Under the pieces are notes generated by a model. It did not search any database and was not told the origin of the DNA. It was given only the letters and a program-made list of their open reading frames with translations. Made by a program: the position numbers and the translations under genes. This document shows positions 1 to 6,203 of a stretch of DNA of 9,399 nucleotides, piece after piece; positions within the stretch are counted from its first letter, which is position 1, and every line of letters starts with the position of its first letter. Origin of the DNA: Chloroflexota bacterium (lineage in GTDB: Bacteria > Chloroflexota > Dehalococcoidia > Lucifugimonadales > Australimonadaceae); assembly GCA_022574265.1 (NCBI GenBank), contig JACZSI010000062.1, positions 1 through 9,399 on the forward strand, read 5' to 3'.

Positions 1-1223
1 ATCAGATCCTCCACGGCAGAACCGTCGAGGTTGGCCCGCTGAATCTTGTCGGTACCGCGGTCCGTCCAGTACAACTTGCCCGCCGCAGCATCCACGGCGA
101 TGCCAGTCGGGGACCCTAGCCCGGTGACCAGAATGTCGACGCTGGACCCGTCCAGGCTGCCCCGTTGGATCTCGCCTGTTCCCTGATCCACCCAGTACAT
201 CTTGCCACCGCCGGCGTCCAACGCGATGCCACTTGGTCTAATCAGCCCGCCTGCAACAATATCCTCGATGGTGGAGCCGTCGAAATTGGCTCGCTGAATC
301 TTATCGGTACCGTTGTCCGTCCAGTACAGCTTGCCGGCCGCCAGGTCCAAGGCGATGCCCGCGGGGTTCCCCAACACACCGGTGACCACATCCTCGATAC
401 CCGATCCGTCCAGGTTGGCCCGCTGAATCTTGTCGTCGCTTTGGTTCGTCCAATACATCTTGCCCGCAGAAGCATCCACGGCGATGCCAGACGGGGACCC
501 TAGCCCGGTGACCAGGTCCTCGACGCTGGAACCGTCGAGGTTGGCCCGTTGGATCGTGTTGATCGCGTCGTCCGTCCAATACACCTTTCCTGCGGCCAGG
601 TCCAAGGCGACGGCGTCCGGGGACGGAACCCCAGTGAACACATCCTCGGTGGCAGACCCATCGAGGTTGGCACGATGAATCTTGCTGGTACCCTCGTCGG
701 CCCAGTACAACTTGCCGCCAACGCTATCCAAGGCGATGCCGCTCGGAAACGAAAGACCGGTAACGACGTCTTCAATGCCGGAGCCGTCGAAGTTGGCCCG
801 CTGGATCGTTCCCGCCCCAGCATCGGACCAGTACACCTTGCCGGCGGTCAGATCCACGGCGATACCCCGCGGGAAAGAAAGACCGGTGACGACGTCTTCA
901 ATGCCGGAGCCGTCGAAGTTGGCCCGCTGAATCCTGCCTGCGCCGCCGTCCGCCCAATACACCTTGGCGGCGCTGGGGTCGAGAGCTATACCGAGCGGAC
1001 TCCCCAATCCGCCTTCCACGAGATCTTGGACATTGGAACCGTCAAGATTGGCCCGTTGGATGTCGTCCGTGCCGCCGTCCGCCCAGTAGACTTTGGTCGG
1101 GGGTGCAGCGCCCACGGGCAAGGTCGCGATTGCTACGACCAGGGCTGCTGCAATCCAGACCAGTCGCGATCGAGCAACGAAGCAGCGGGCGCCTGGCACG
1201 AACCGAATAGCGCCCCTACCCAT
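1..1223 (-). CDS. Secreted YWTD-repeat (LDL-receptor class B-like) beta-propeller protein, C-terminus beyond the window
   Basis: The frame is open from an ATG at 1223 to the left edge, giving 407 visible residues and no stop. Residues 1-20 are arginine-rich (R3, R7, R13, R18, R20), residues 21-36 are hydrophobic, and a cleavage site around VGAA (37-40) suggests Sec export. From residue 44 on, nine copies of a 42-43-residue repeat are visible, with the YW[T/A/S/V]D-type signature starting at Y46, 89, 131, 173, 215, 257, 300, 343 and 385. Each is followed by IQRANLDGS-like and GIAxD segments. This is the pattern of YWTD six-bladed propellers (PF00058-like), which are binding or scaffold domains rather than enzymes. 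GAGG at 1230-1233 sits 6 bases before the ATG. The start overlaps the stop of the upstream ThDP gene by 8 bases, so translation is probably coupled. Codon use is looser (more TTG, ATT, GAT) than in neighbouring genes. The ligand and function are unknown. Confidence 0.87.
   Translation of the reverse strand, partial: MGRGAIRFVPGARCFVARSRLVWIAAALVVAIATLPVGAAPPTKVYWADGGTDDIQRANLDGSNVQDLVEGGLGSPLGIALDPSAAKVYWADGGAGRIQRANFDGSGIEDVVTGLSFPRGIAVDLTAGKVYWSDAGAGTIQRANFDGSGIEDVVTGLSFPSGIALDSVGGKLYWADEGTSKIHRANLDGSATEDVFTGVPSPDAVALDLAAGKVYWTDDAINTIQRANLDGSSVEDLVTGLGSPSGIAVDASAGKMYWTNQSDDKIQRANLDGSGIEDVVTGVLGNPAGIALDLAAGKLYWTDNGTDKIQRANFDGSTIEDIVAGGLIRPSGIALDAGGGKMYWVDQGTGEIQRGSLDGSSVDILVTGLGSPTGIAVDAAAGKLYWTDRGTDKIQRANLDGSAVEDL
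3..1090 (-). repeat. Tandem coding repeat array, nine YWTD units of 126-129 bp
   Basis: Nine direct repeats with a period of 42 or 43 codons encode the propeller blades. Order from the N-terminus (high coordinates): spacing 43, 42, 42, 42, 42, 43, 43, 42 residues between successive Tyr-Trp pairs. Conserved elements in each unit are a K[VLM]YW core, a DKIQRAN[LF]DGS turn, an ED[LV]V segment and GIA[LV]D. The array is truncated by the window edge, so the true copy number is higher or equal. The repeats are coding and in frame throughout. Confidence 0.9.
751..929 (-). repeat. Pair of almost identical neighbouring repeat units
   Basis: The 53 bases at 751-803 and those at 877-929, offset by exactly 126 bp (one blade), differ at a single position (A versus G in the TAACG/TGACG stretch). 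Other blades share only the amino-acid pattern or shorter DNA blocks. This points to a recent in-frame duplication or gene conversion of one blade. Confidence 0.85.
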
Positions 1224-2850
1224 GACTGACCTCGGTTTCGGCAGCCGTCAAGAACTCGAGGAGCGCCGGCTTGCCGTCCTCCTCCGTGACCCGCCGCGCG
1301 CGGGCGATGGCCGGGCCGACCTCGGCCGGGTCCTCGACGCGCTCGGCCCACCCGCCCAGCGAGCGCGCCAGGTCGGCGTAGTTCCCGCCGACGTCCAGCG
1401 TCTGGTAGAGCTCGTTCGAGGCCTTCATGTGGTCGGTCTCGATGGCCATCCGGAAGTTGTTCGAGACGATCGTGATGATGGGTATGTTGCAGCGCACGGC
1501 CGTCTCGAAGTCCAGCCCGGTCATGCCGAAGGCGGCGTCGCCCATCCAGTTGATGCAGACCTTCTCCGGCGCGGCGAGCTTGGCGCCGATGGTCAGGCCG
1601 AGGCCCGTGCCGAGGCCGTGGGACTTGCCCCACCCGATGTAGCTGCGCGGGCCCGCCGAGCGGTAGAACGGCACCATCTGGTCGCGCGGGCTGCCGGAGT
1701 CGTGCGTCACGATGGCGTCCTCGGGCGGGATCGTGCGGTTCAGCTCCCAGATCACGCGGTACGGGCTGATGGGGGCCTCGGGCGATTCCAGCTTCCCACG
1801 CCACTCCGCGAGCCACTCGTCGCGCACCTGGCGTATCTCCTCGGCGGTCTCGCCGTTGTTGGGCTTCGGCCGCCCGCCCCAGAGGTCGCGGACGGCGTCG
1901 ATGAGCTGCGCCAGCACGAGCTTGGCGTCGCCGAGGACCGGGTATTCGACGTGGTAGTTGCGGCCGAAATCAGCCTCGTCGTTGGTGACCTGCACGAGCG
2001 TCTTGCCGTCCGGGATGACGGCGGACATGGCGTGCTTGGCGAGGCTCGCGCCGATGCCGGCGACGACGTCGGCCTTGGCGATGAAGTGCTTCGCCGGCCG
2101 CGTCATCACGCGCGACCAGATCCCGAGCGAGAGCGGGTGGTCCTCCGGGAAGGCGCTCTTGCCGAGGAGCGTCGTCACGACGGGCGCGCCGAGGAGCTCG
2201 GCGAGCTCGACCAGCTCGTCGGTCGCGTTCGCGTACAGCACGCCTTGGCCGGCGTGCAGCACCGGCGCTCGGGCGTCGAGGAGCGCACGCGCGGCGCGCT
2301 CGACGTCGCGCGTGTCGCCGGCGCTGCGAACGACGCGCACGGGCTCGTAGGCAACGTCGCCAACCTCCTCCTCGGCGACGTCGGTCGGCAGCTCGACCAT
2401 GACGGGGCCCATGCGGCCGTTCTTCAGCCGCGAGATGGCACGGCGCATGGCATCCACGGTCTGGCTGGCATCGTTCACCTGCTCGAGCCACTTGGTCACG
2501 GTGGGGTAGGCCTGCGCCGAGGTGAAGTAGCGCGGCCAGCCCGCACGGTCGCGGGGGTAGCCGGAGGGCAGGACGAGCATCGGCGTGGAGTCGGAGTAGG
2601 CCGTGGCCACGCCAGCGAAGGCGTTCTCGGCTCCGGGGCCCGCCTGCATGGCGAAGACGCCGAAGCGCTCGCCGTTGCTGATGCGCGCGTAGCCGTCGGC
2701 CATGCCCAGGCCGACGCGCTCCTGGCGGCAGATGATGGGCCGGATGCCGGCCTCGGCGGCCGACTCGATGAAGGCGGTGGTGGGGTAGCAGAAGAGGTAC
2801 TCGACCCCCTCCTGCTTCAGGACGTGGGCGACGGCGTCACGAGCGATCAT
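1216..2850 (-). CDS. ThDP-dependent acetolactate-synthase-like enzyme
   Basis: This 544-residue cytosolic enzyme has the three-domain layout of the acetolactate synthase/benzoylformate decarboxylase superfamily, which makes or breaks C-C bonds next to a carbonyl, typically in 2-oxo acids. Residue numbers count from the ATG at 2850. The catalytic glutamate is E44 in CRQERVGLGMADGYAR. The central domain (about 170-325) holds HAGQGV and the ALS-like GKSAFPEDHPLSLG. The ThDP/Mg site starts at G437-D438 (GDAAFGMTGLDFETAVR) and ends at SNN (463-465), the usual spacing. The classic GDG is GDA here. Length is normal for the family. A GTG at 2856 would add two residues but lies within the Shine-Dalgarno sequence, so ATG 2850 is preferred. 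The stop overlaps the propeller start. The substrate cannot be read from the sequence. True anabolic IlvB is possible but no IlvN regulatory subunit follows. Confidence 0.92.
   Translation of the reverse strand: MIARDAVAHVLKQEGVEYLFCYPTTAFIESAAEAGIRPIICRQERVGLGMADGYARISNGERFGVFAMQAGPGAENAFAGVATAYSDSTPMLVLPSGYPRDRAGWPRYFTSAQAYPTVTKWLEQVNDASQTVDAMRRAISRLKNGRMGPVMVELPTDVAEEEVGDVAYEPVRVVRSAGDTRDVERAARALLDARAPVLHAGQGVLYANATDELVELAELLGAPVVTTLLGKSAFPEDHPLSLGIWSRVMTRPAKHFIAKADVVAGIGASLAKHAMSAVIPDGKTLVQVTNDEADFGRNYHVEYPVLGDAKLVLAQLIDAVRDLWGGRPKPNNGETAEEIRQVRDEWLAEWRGKLESPEAPISPYRVIWELNRTIPPEDAIVTHDSGSPRDQMVPFYRSAGPRSYIGWGKSHGLGTGLGLTIGAKLAAPEKVCINWMGDAAFGMTGLDFETAVRCNIPIITIVSNNFRMAIETDHMKASNELYQTLDVGGNYADLARSLGGWAERVEDPAEVGPAIARARRVTEEDGKPALLEFLTAAETEVSHG
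1230..1233 (-). promoter_or_regulatory. Ribosome binding site of the propeller gene inside the ThDP gene end
   Basis: GAGG lies 6 bases upstream of the ATG at 1221-1223, within the last codons of the ThDP enzyme gene. It supports the choice of this ATG and re-initiation after the overlapping stop codon at 1216-1218. Confidence 0.6.
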
Positions 2851-2855
2851 GGGCA

Positions 2856-2861
2856 CCTCCC
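2856..2861 (-). promoter_or_regulatory. Shine-Dalgarno site deciding the ThDP enzyme start
   Basis: GGGAGG is placed 5 bases before the ATG at 2848-2850. The alternative in-frame GTG at 2854-2856 overlaps this site and would have no ribosome binding site of its own, so the shorter start is favoured. Confidence 0.75.
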
Positions 2862-2876
2862 GAGCGGGACGGCGCC

Positions 2877-2882
2877 ATTCTA
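2877..2882 (-). promoter_or_regulatory. Likely -10 box (TAGAAT) of the ThDP-propeller unit
   Basis: TAGAAT lies 26 bases upstream of the ThDP start, inside the 18-base stretch GACGGGCTAGAATGGCGC (2872-2889), which recurs exactly upstream of the methyltransferase gene. No convincing -35 hexamer is found at 16-18 bases. If used, transcription would start near 2870. Confidence 0.5.
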
Positions 2883-2910
2883 GCCCGTCGGCGGGACCGC
2901 GGTGGCCGGC

Positions 2911-3723
2911 CTAGCGCCGGGCCGACAGTACGTTGGCCGCGCTGTTCGCGACGAGCTCCCCTCCGGTGATGAGCGGCGCGACAGCGTCGACAAGGTCCGC
3001 CCTCATCCGTCCGATGATGGCCTGACGCTCCTCCGTCGGTAGATCGATGAACTGCGGCAGCACGGCCGCCGCACCCTGCATCATCATGGGCACGACCGTA
3101 TCCGGGTCCCCGATCCGGAGCGTCACGTCCACCTGTTGTATGTCCACCTCGGCGAGACCGGCCCCCACCGCAAGCTGCTCCAAGAGCGTGGCATCGCCGA
3201 GGGAGAAGGGCGGGCCGAACGCTCCCGGCGCCAAGTGTTGGGAGACCACGCCGTCGATCGCCTTCATGAGGGGCTGCCGTTCCAGGTCACGCCACACGCT
3301 CAGCACGACCCTTCCTCCCGCAGCCAGCACCCGCCTGATCTCTTTAAGGCCCGCGCCGTGATCGGGGAAGAATTGGAGCCCCTGCTGACAGAGCACGAGA
3401 TCGAAGGACTCGTCCTCGAACCCCATCTCCGTGCCGCTTCCCTCATGCCACTCGATATCGGCCTCGCCGGTAGGCGCCAACGAGCGGGCGACCTCGAGCA
3501 TCGCGGGCGAGATGTCGAGCCCGGCCACCTTGCCGCGAGGGCCCACCAGCGGGGCGACGCTTCGCGTCACGATGCCGGTGCCGCAGGCAAGGTCTAGGAC
3601 TCGCTCCCCTGCCTGCGGAGCGGCGCGCGGGACCAGGTCGGCTGTCCACGCCACGAGCATGTTCTGGACGATGGCGCGCTCATACGCTTCCGCGGGGTTC
3701 GGTGCAGGTGAAGCCTGGGTCAT
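2911..3723 (-). CDS. Class I SAM-dependent methyltransferase (UbiE/Methyltransf_11 type)
   Basis: This 270-residue protein has the Rossmann-fold methyltransferase core. Motif I is VLDLACGTG (42-50). The acidic residue of motif II is D70 in AGLDISPAML. Motif IV is FDLVLCQQGLQFFPD (107-121), followed by LKEIRRVLAAGGRVVLSVW (127-144). It transfers a methyl group from SAM to an unknown small molecule; no substrate motif is evident. The start at 3723 has GGGAGG 8 bases upstream. The frame stays open further upstream to 3864, but that extension runs through the promoter region and has no family similarity that I recognise. It lies 60 bases upstream of the ThDP gene on the same strand; both carry the same -10 motif, so they may be co-regulated rather than a strict operon. 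Confidence 0.9.
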   Translation of the reverse strand: MTQASPAPNPAEAYERAIVQNMLVAWTADLVPRAAPQAGERVLDLACGTGIVTRSVAPLVGPRGKVAGLDISPAMLEVARSLAPTGEADIEWHEGSGTEMGFEDESFDLVLCQQGLQFFPDHGAGLKEIRRVLAAGGRVVLSVWRDLERQPLMKAIDGVVSQHLAPGAFGPPFSLGDATLLEQLAVGAGLAEVDIQQVDVTLRIGDPDTVVPMMMQGAAAVLPQFIDLPTEERQAIIGRMRADLVDAVAPLITGGELVANSAANVLSARR

Positions 3724-3731
3724 TGTCGGAA

Positions 3732-3737
3732 CCTCCC
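3732..3737 (-). promoter_or_regulatory. Shine-Dalgarno site deciding the methyltransferase start
   Basis: GGGAGG sits 8 bases before ATG 3721-3723. It supports the 270-residue product over the 317-residue extended frame, whose upstream ATG at 3864 lies inside the divergent amidohydrolase gene. Confidence 0.7.
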
Positions 3738-3767
3738 AACTGCGAGCTTGAAACGCGGAACCGCGCC

Positions 3768-3773
3768 ATTCTA
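3768..3773 (-). promoter_or_regulatory. Likely -10 box (TAGAAT) of the methyltransferase gene
   Basis: TAGAAT is embedded in GACGGGCTAGAATGGCGC (3763-3780), identical over 18 bases to the site ahead of the ThDP gene. It lies 44 bases upstream of the start codon. No clear -35 hexamer is present at the standard distance, so an activator or weak promoter is possible. Confidence 0.5.
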
Positions 3774-3795
3774 GCCCGTCAGACACCGCCGTATC

Positions 3796-3824
3796 TTTAC
3801 ACCCGCCGGGCCCGATGCTAGCGT
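3796..3824 (+). promoter_or_regulatory. Candidate promoter of the plus-strand amidohydrolase
   Basis: TTTACA (3796-3801, five of six matches to TTGACA) is separated by 17 bases from TAGCGT (3819-3824). The -10 is poor (three of six) but is preceded by TGC, an extended -10 element. It leaves about 23 bases of leader before the GTG start at 3854 and overlaps the divergent control region of the methyltransferase gene. Confidence 0.4.
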
Positions 3825-3840
3825 GCCGCCAAGCGACGGT

Positions 3841-3847
3841 GGGGAGG
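3841..3847 (+). promoter_or_regulatory. Shine-Dalgarno site deciding a GTG start
   Basis: GGGGAGG is followed by 6 bases and then GTG at 3854. The upstream in-frame ATG at 3815 has no ribosome binding site and lies at the candidate -10 box, so it is not the start. Confidence 0.75.
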
Positions 3848-3853
3848 TGCGGT

Positions 3854-4912
3854 GTGCCAGTCATCGATTCCGACGCTCACGTGGTCGAGACCGAGCGGAC
3901 GTGGGAGTACATGGAGGGCGCGGACGCCAAGTACCGCCCGGAGATCGTCCAGGGCGACGACGGCCGCAACTACTGGATGATCGAGGGCAAGCAGCGCGGG
4001 AACGCGCGTGGCCCCGTCGGCGCCAAGGGTCTCGCCAGCACCGTCAGCCGCAGGATGGTGACGGACGACGCCAAGCGGTTCATGGAGGACATCCCCGGCC
4101 GCATCGCGCACATGGACGAGCTCGGCATCGACGTCCAGATCCTCTACCCGACGATCTACATCAGGCGCATGTGCGACGAGCCGGAGACCGAGGTCGCGCT
4201 CTCCCGCAGCTACAACCGCTGGCTCGCCGACATCTGGGCGGAGGGCAACGGGCGGCTGCGATGGGCGTGCATGCTGCCGCTGCGCACCATCGAGGAGGCG
4301 ATCAGCGAGCTGCACTTCTCGAAGGAGCACGGCGCGGTCGGCGTCTCCATGCGCAGCATCGAGGACGACCGGCTGCTCAACGACCCGTCGTTCTTCCCGC
4401 TCTACGAGGAGGCGGCGAAGCTCGACATCCCCATCACGGTCCACATCGGCAACTCCAACGCCTCCTCCGCGTCGATCTGGTCGAAGGACGCCGCGGGCGG
4501 GACGTTCGGCCACCTCCGGCTGATGTCGGTCGCGGCCTGCCACCTGCTCATCACCAATTCCATCCCGCAGATGTTCCCGACGCTGCGGTGGGGGTTCATC
4601 GAGGCGAGCGCGCAGTGGATCCCCTACATGGTCCACGACCTGCGCCGGCGGCTGGAGACGCGCGGCCGCACGCTCGGCGAGTTCCCGCTCAAGGACCACA
4701 ACATCTGGGTGACGTGCCAGACCGACGACGACCTGCCCTACGTGCTCAAGTACGCGGGCGAGGACCAGATCCTGGTCGGCACGGACTACGGCCACCAGGA
4801 CCAGTCGAGCGAGATCGAGGCGATGCGCGTGATGCGCGAGGGCGGCGACGTCGAGCCGCGCGTCATCGACAAGATCATGGGCGAGAACGCGGTGAAGTTC
4901 TACGGGCTGTAG
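3854..4912 (+). CDS. Amidohydrolase-2 family metal-dependent hydrolase/decarboxylase
   Basis: The 352-residue product belongs to the amidohydrolase superfamily, amidohydrolase-2 branch (relatives: ACMSD, gamma-resorcylate decarboxylase, 4-oxalomesaconate hydratase). It is a TIM-barrel protein with a mononuclear metal site. Visible ligands are D7 and H9 in VIDSDAHVVE on strand 1, H197 in PITVHIGN on strand 5, and D311 in ILVGTDYGH on strand 8. FPTLRWGFIEASAQWIPYM (241-259) is the usual late-barrel segment. No signal peptide is present, so it is cytosolic. In this family the chemistry is either hydrolysis or non-oxidative decarboxylation of aromatic or ring-opened acids; which applies here is unknown. 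The start is GTG with a strong ribosome binding site. The gene faces the Rieske gene tail to tail with 15 bases between stops. Confidence 0.9.
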   Translation: MPVIDSDAHVVETERTWEYMEGADAKYRPEIVQGDDGRNYWMIEGKQRGNARGPVGAKGLASTVSRRMVTDDAKRFMEDIPGRIAHMDELGIDVQILYPTIYIRRMCDEPETEVALSRSYNRWLADIWAEGNGRLRWACMLPLRTIEEAISELHFSKEHGAVGVSMRSIEDDRLLNDPSFFPLYEEAAKLDIPITVHIGNSNASSASIWSKDAAGGTFGHLRLMSVAACHLLITNSIPQMFPTLRWGFIEASAQWIPYMVHDLRRRLETRGRTLGEFPLKDHNIWVTCQTDDDLPYVLKYAGEDQILVGTDYGHQDQSSEIEAMRVMREGGDVEPRVIDKIMGENAVKFYGL

Positions 4913-4928
4913 GACTTCCCGCCGTCCT
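4911..4928. other. Short hairpin at the convergent gene junction
   Basis: AGGAC and GTCCT form a 5-bp stem with an 8-base loop, spanning the stop codons of the two converging genes (TAG at 4910-4912 and TAA at 4928-4930). The stem is short and has no T-run, so any terminator role is weak. It is the only candidate structure in this gap. Confidence 0.25.
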
Positions 4929-6163
4929 TAGGCGTGCGTAGCCGGCGGCGCTTCGAGCGTCAGGTGCGTGAAGTGCTCGCGCCAGCTGTCGCCGGACGGG
5001 ATGTTCTCGGCGATCGTGTCGATGTGCGTCATCGGCTGCTCGGCGTCGGTCGGGACGTGCGGCAGCGGGTCGCCGCGCTCGAACGACTCGATGGCCTTGA
5101 GCAGCCGGCGGCGGACCGCGATCACGCCCATGTCGCTCACCCCGAGGTGCTCCTGGCTACGGTCGTAGATGTGCCCCTGGGACTCGGTGGCCACGCCGTC
5201 GTGCGGCAGGAACTCGAAGCCGATGCCCAGGAAGGTCTTCGTGCGCTGCTCCTCGCGGTCGATCAGGTAGTCGTTGCCGGCGTTGCGGAAGCGGTGGAGG
5301 TTCTCGTCGATCTGATCGCGCCGCGGTACCGGCTCGCCGGGCTTGCGCGGCTCCTTCGTCATGCCGAAGTCCCAGCGCCAGCTGTGCTCGTCGTCGATGG
5401 GCACGTACATGTGCACCTCTTTGCCGCGCGCGGGGATCCAGCAGGACACCGGCATGACGAAGCTCGAGACACGCACGTACGTCTCCGCGTCGCCGGGCTC
5501 CCCCCGCGAGGCGATGAGCCGGACGCCGAAGTCGGTGTCCTCGGTCTCGTAGCGCGGCATCCTGCCGCGGTAGAGGTCCTCGTAGCTCTCGTCCTTGAAG
5601 ATGCGGTGGAGGAAGTTCAGGTGGGCGGAGTCGCACTCGCCCTCGAGCCCCTGGAGCCAGCTACAGTCGAGGAACGACTTGGTGATGTACGTGCGGTCGA
5701 GGGGCAGGTCGGTCCAGGTGTAGTGGGGGAAGGCGGGCATCTCGGAGCGCGGGCCCATGTAGGCGAAGACCATGCCGGCGACCTCGTGCGTGGGGTACAC
5801 CGGGTGCTTCACCTTGCTCTTGAACGTGCTCTCCGGCCCCTCGGCCGGGGTCTCGAGCACGTTGCCGTCGACGTCGTACTTCCAGCCGTGGTAGCCGCAC
5901 CGCAGGCCGCACTCCTCGTTGCGCCCGTAGAACAGCGACATGCCTCGGTGCGAGCAGTGCTCGGCGAACAGGCCGATGCGCCCGTTGGTGTCGCGGAACG
6001 CGATGAGGTCCTCGCCGAGGATGTGCACGCGCACGGGAGCGCAGTCGGGGCCAGGGATCTCCTCGGAGAGCAGCGCGGGGAGCCAGTAGCGGCGCATCAG
6101 GCCGCCGAGCGGCGTGCCGGGGCTCGTCTGCGTGAGGAGGTCGTTCTGCTCTTTGGTGAACAT
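4928..6163 (-). CDS. Rieske non-heme iron oxygenase, alpha subunit (phthalate 4,5-dioxygenase-like)
   Basis: This 411-residue protein is the catalytic component of an aromatic-ring or O-demethylating oxygenase. The N-terminal Rieske [2Fe-2S] domain (about 25-140) has C70-x-H72 and C89-x2-H92. The C-terminal catalytic domain has the bridging aspartate D178 and iron ligands H181 and H186 in EGECDSAHLNFLH. D322, just before a segment ending DRSQEHLGVSD, is the likely third ligand. This arrangement and the length match the phthalate/vanillate-type alpha-only oxygenases, which form alpha-3 rings and need a separate reductase. None is in the window. The ATG at 6163 has CAGGAG 7 bases upstream. It follows the bicupin gene by 40 bases, probably in the same transcript. 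Confidence 0.93.
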   Translation of the reverse strand: MFTKEQNDLLTQTSPGTPLGGLMRRYWLPALLSEEIPGPDCAPVRVHILGEDLIAFRDTNGRIGLFAEHCSHRGMSLFYGRNEECGLRCGYHGWKYDVDGNVLETPAEGPESTFKSKVKHPVYPTHEVAGMVFAYMGPRSEMPAFPHYTWTDLPLDRTYITKSFLDCSWLQGLEGECDSAHLNFLHRIFKDESYEDLYRGRMPRYETEDTDFGVRLIASRGEPGDAETYVRVSSFVMPVSCWIPARGKEVHMYVPIDDEHSWRWDFGMTKEPRKPGEPVPRRDQIDENLHRFRNAGNDYLIDREEQRTKTFLGIGFEFLPHDGVATESQGHIYDRSQEHLGVSDMGVIAVRRRLLKAIESFERGDPLPHVPTDAEQPMTHIDTIAENIPSGDSWREHFTHLTLEAPPATHA

Positions 6164-6192
6164 CGATAGGCTCCTGCGTCCAGCCGCGCCCT

Positions 6193-6198
6193 AGTCTA
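6193..6198 (-). promoter_or_regulatory. Weak candidate -10 box ahead of the Rieske gene
   Basis: TAGACT followed by AGGGCGC lies just after the bicupin stop codon (TAA at 6204-6206) and resembles the TAGAAT plus GCGC arrangement elsewhere in the window. There is no -35 hexamer at 17 bases. Read-through from the bicupin promoter is as likely a source of expression. Confidence 0.22.
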
Positions 6199-6203
6199 TC
6201 CCG

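Noticed and set aside
1..1090. CRISPR array or non-coding satellite suggested by regular direct repeats
   Set aside because: The period is 126-129 bp, always a multiple of three, with the reading frame open throughout and protein-level conservation; it is a coding repeat.
549..1229. 226-codon plus-strand frame with its own repeats (VGPL..VRPIHL)
   Set aside because: Its repeats are simply the reverse-strand reading of the YWTD repeat array; the minus frame runs unbroken over 407 codons with a signal peptide.
1093..2883. 596-codon open frame on the plus strand opposite the ThDP enzyme
   Set aside because: It mirrors the ThDP gene; the sequence is rich in Arg, Gly, Ala, Val and His with no domain pattern, as expected for the antisense of a high-GC gene. 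No ribosome binding site.
2887..2926. GTCGGC/GCCGAC inverted repeat after the methyltransferase gene as a terminator
   Set aside because: Only 6 bp with a loop of nearly 30 bases and no T-run; part overlaps the coding end. Expected by chance in such GC-rich sequence.
4934..6169. 411-codon open frame on the plus strand opposite the Rieske gene
   Set aside because: Exact antisense shadow of a gene with complete Rieske and iron-ligand motifs; low-complexity composition and no family resemblance.
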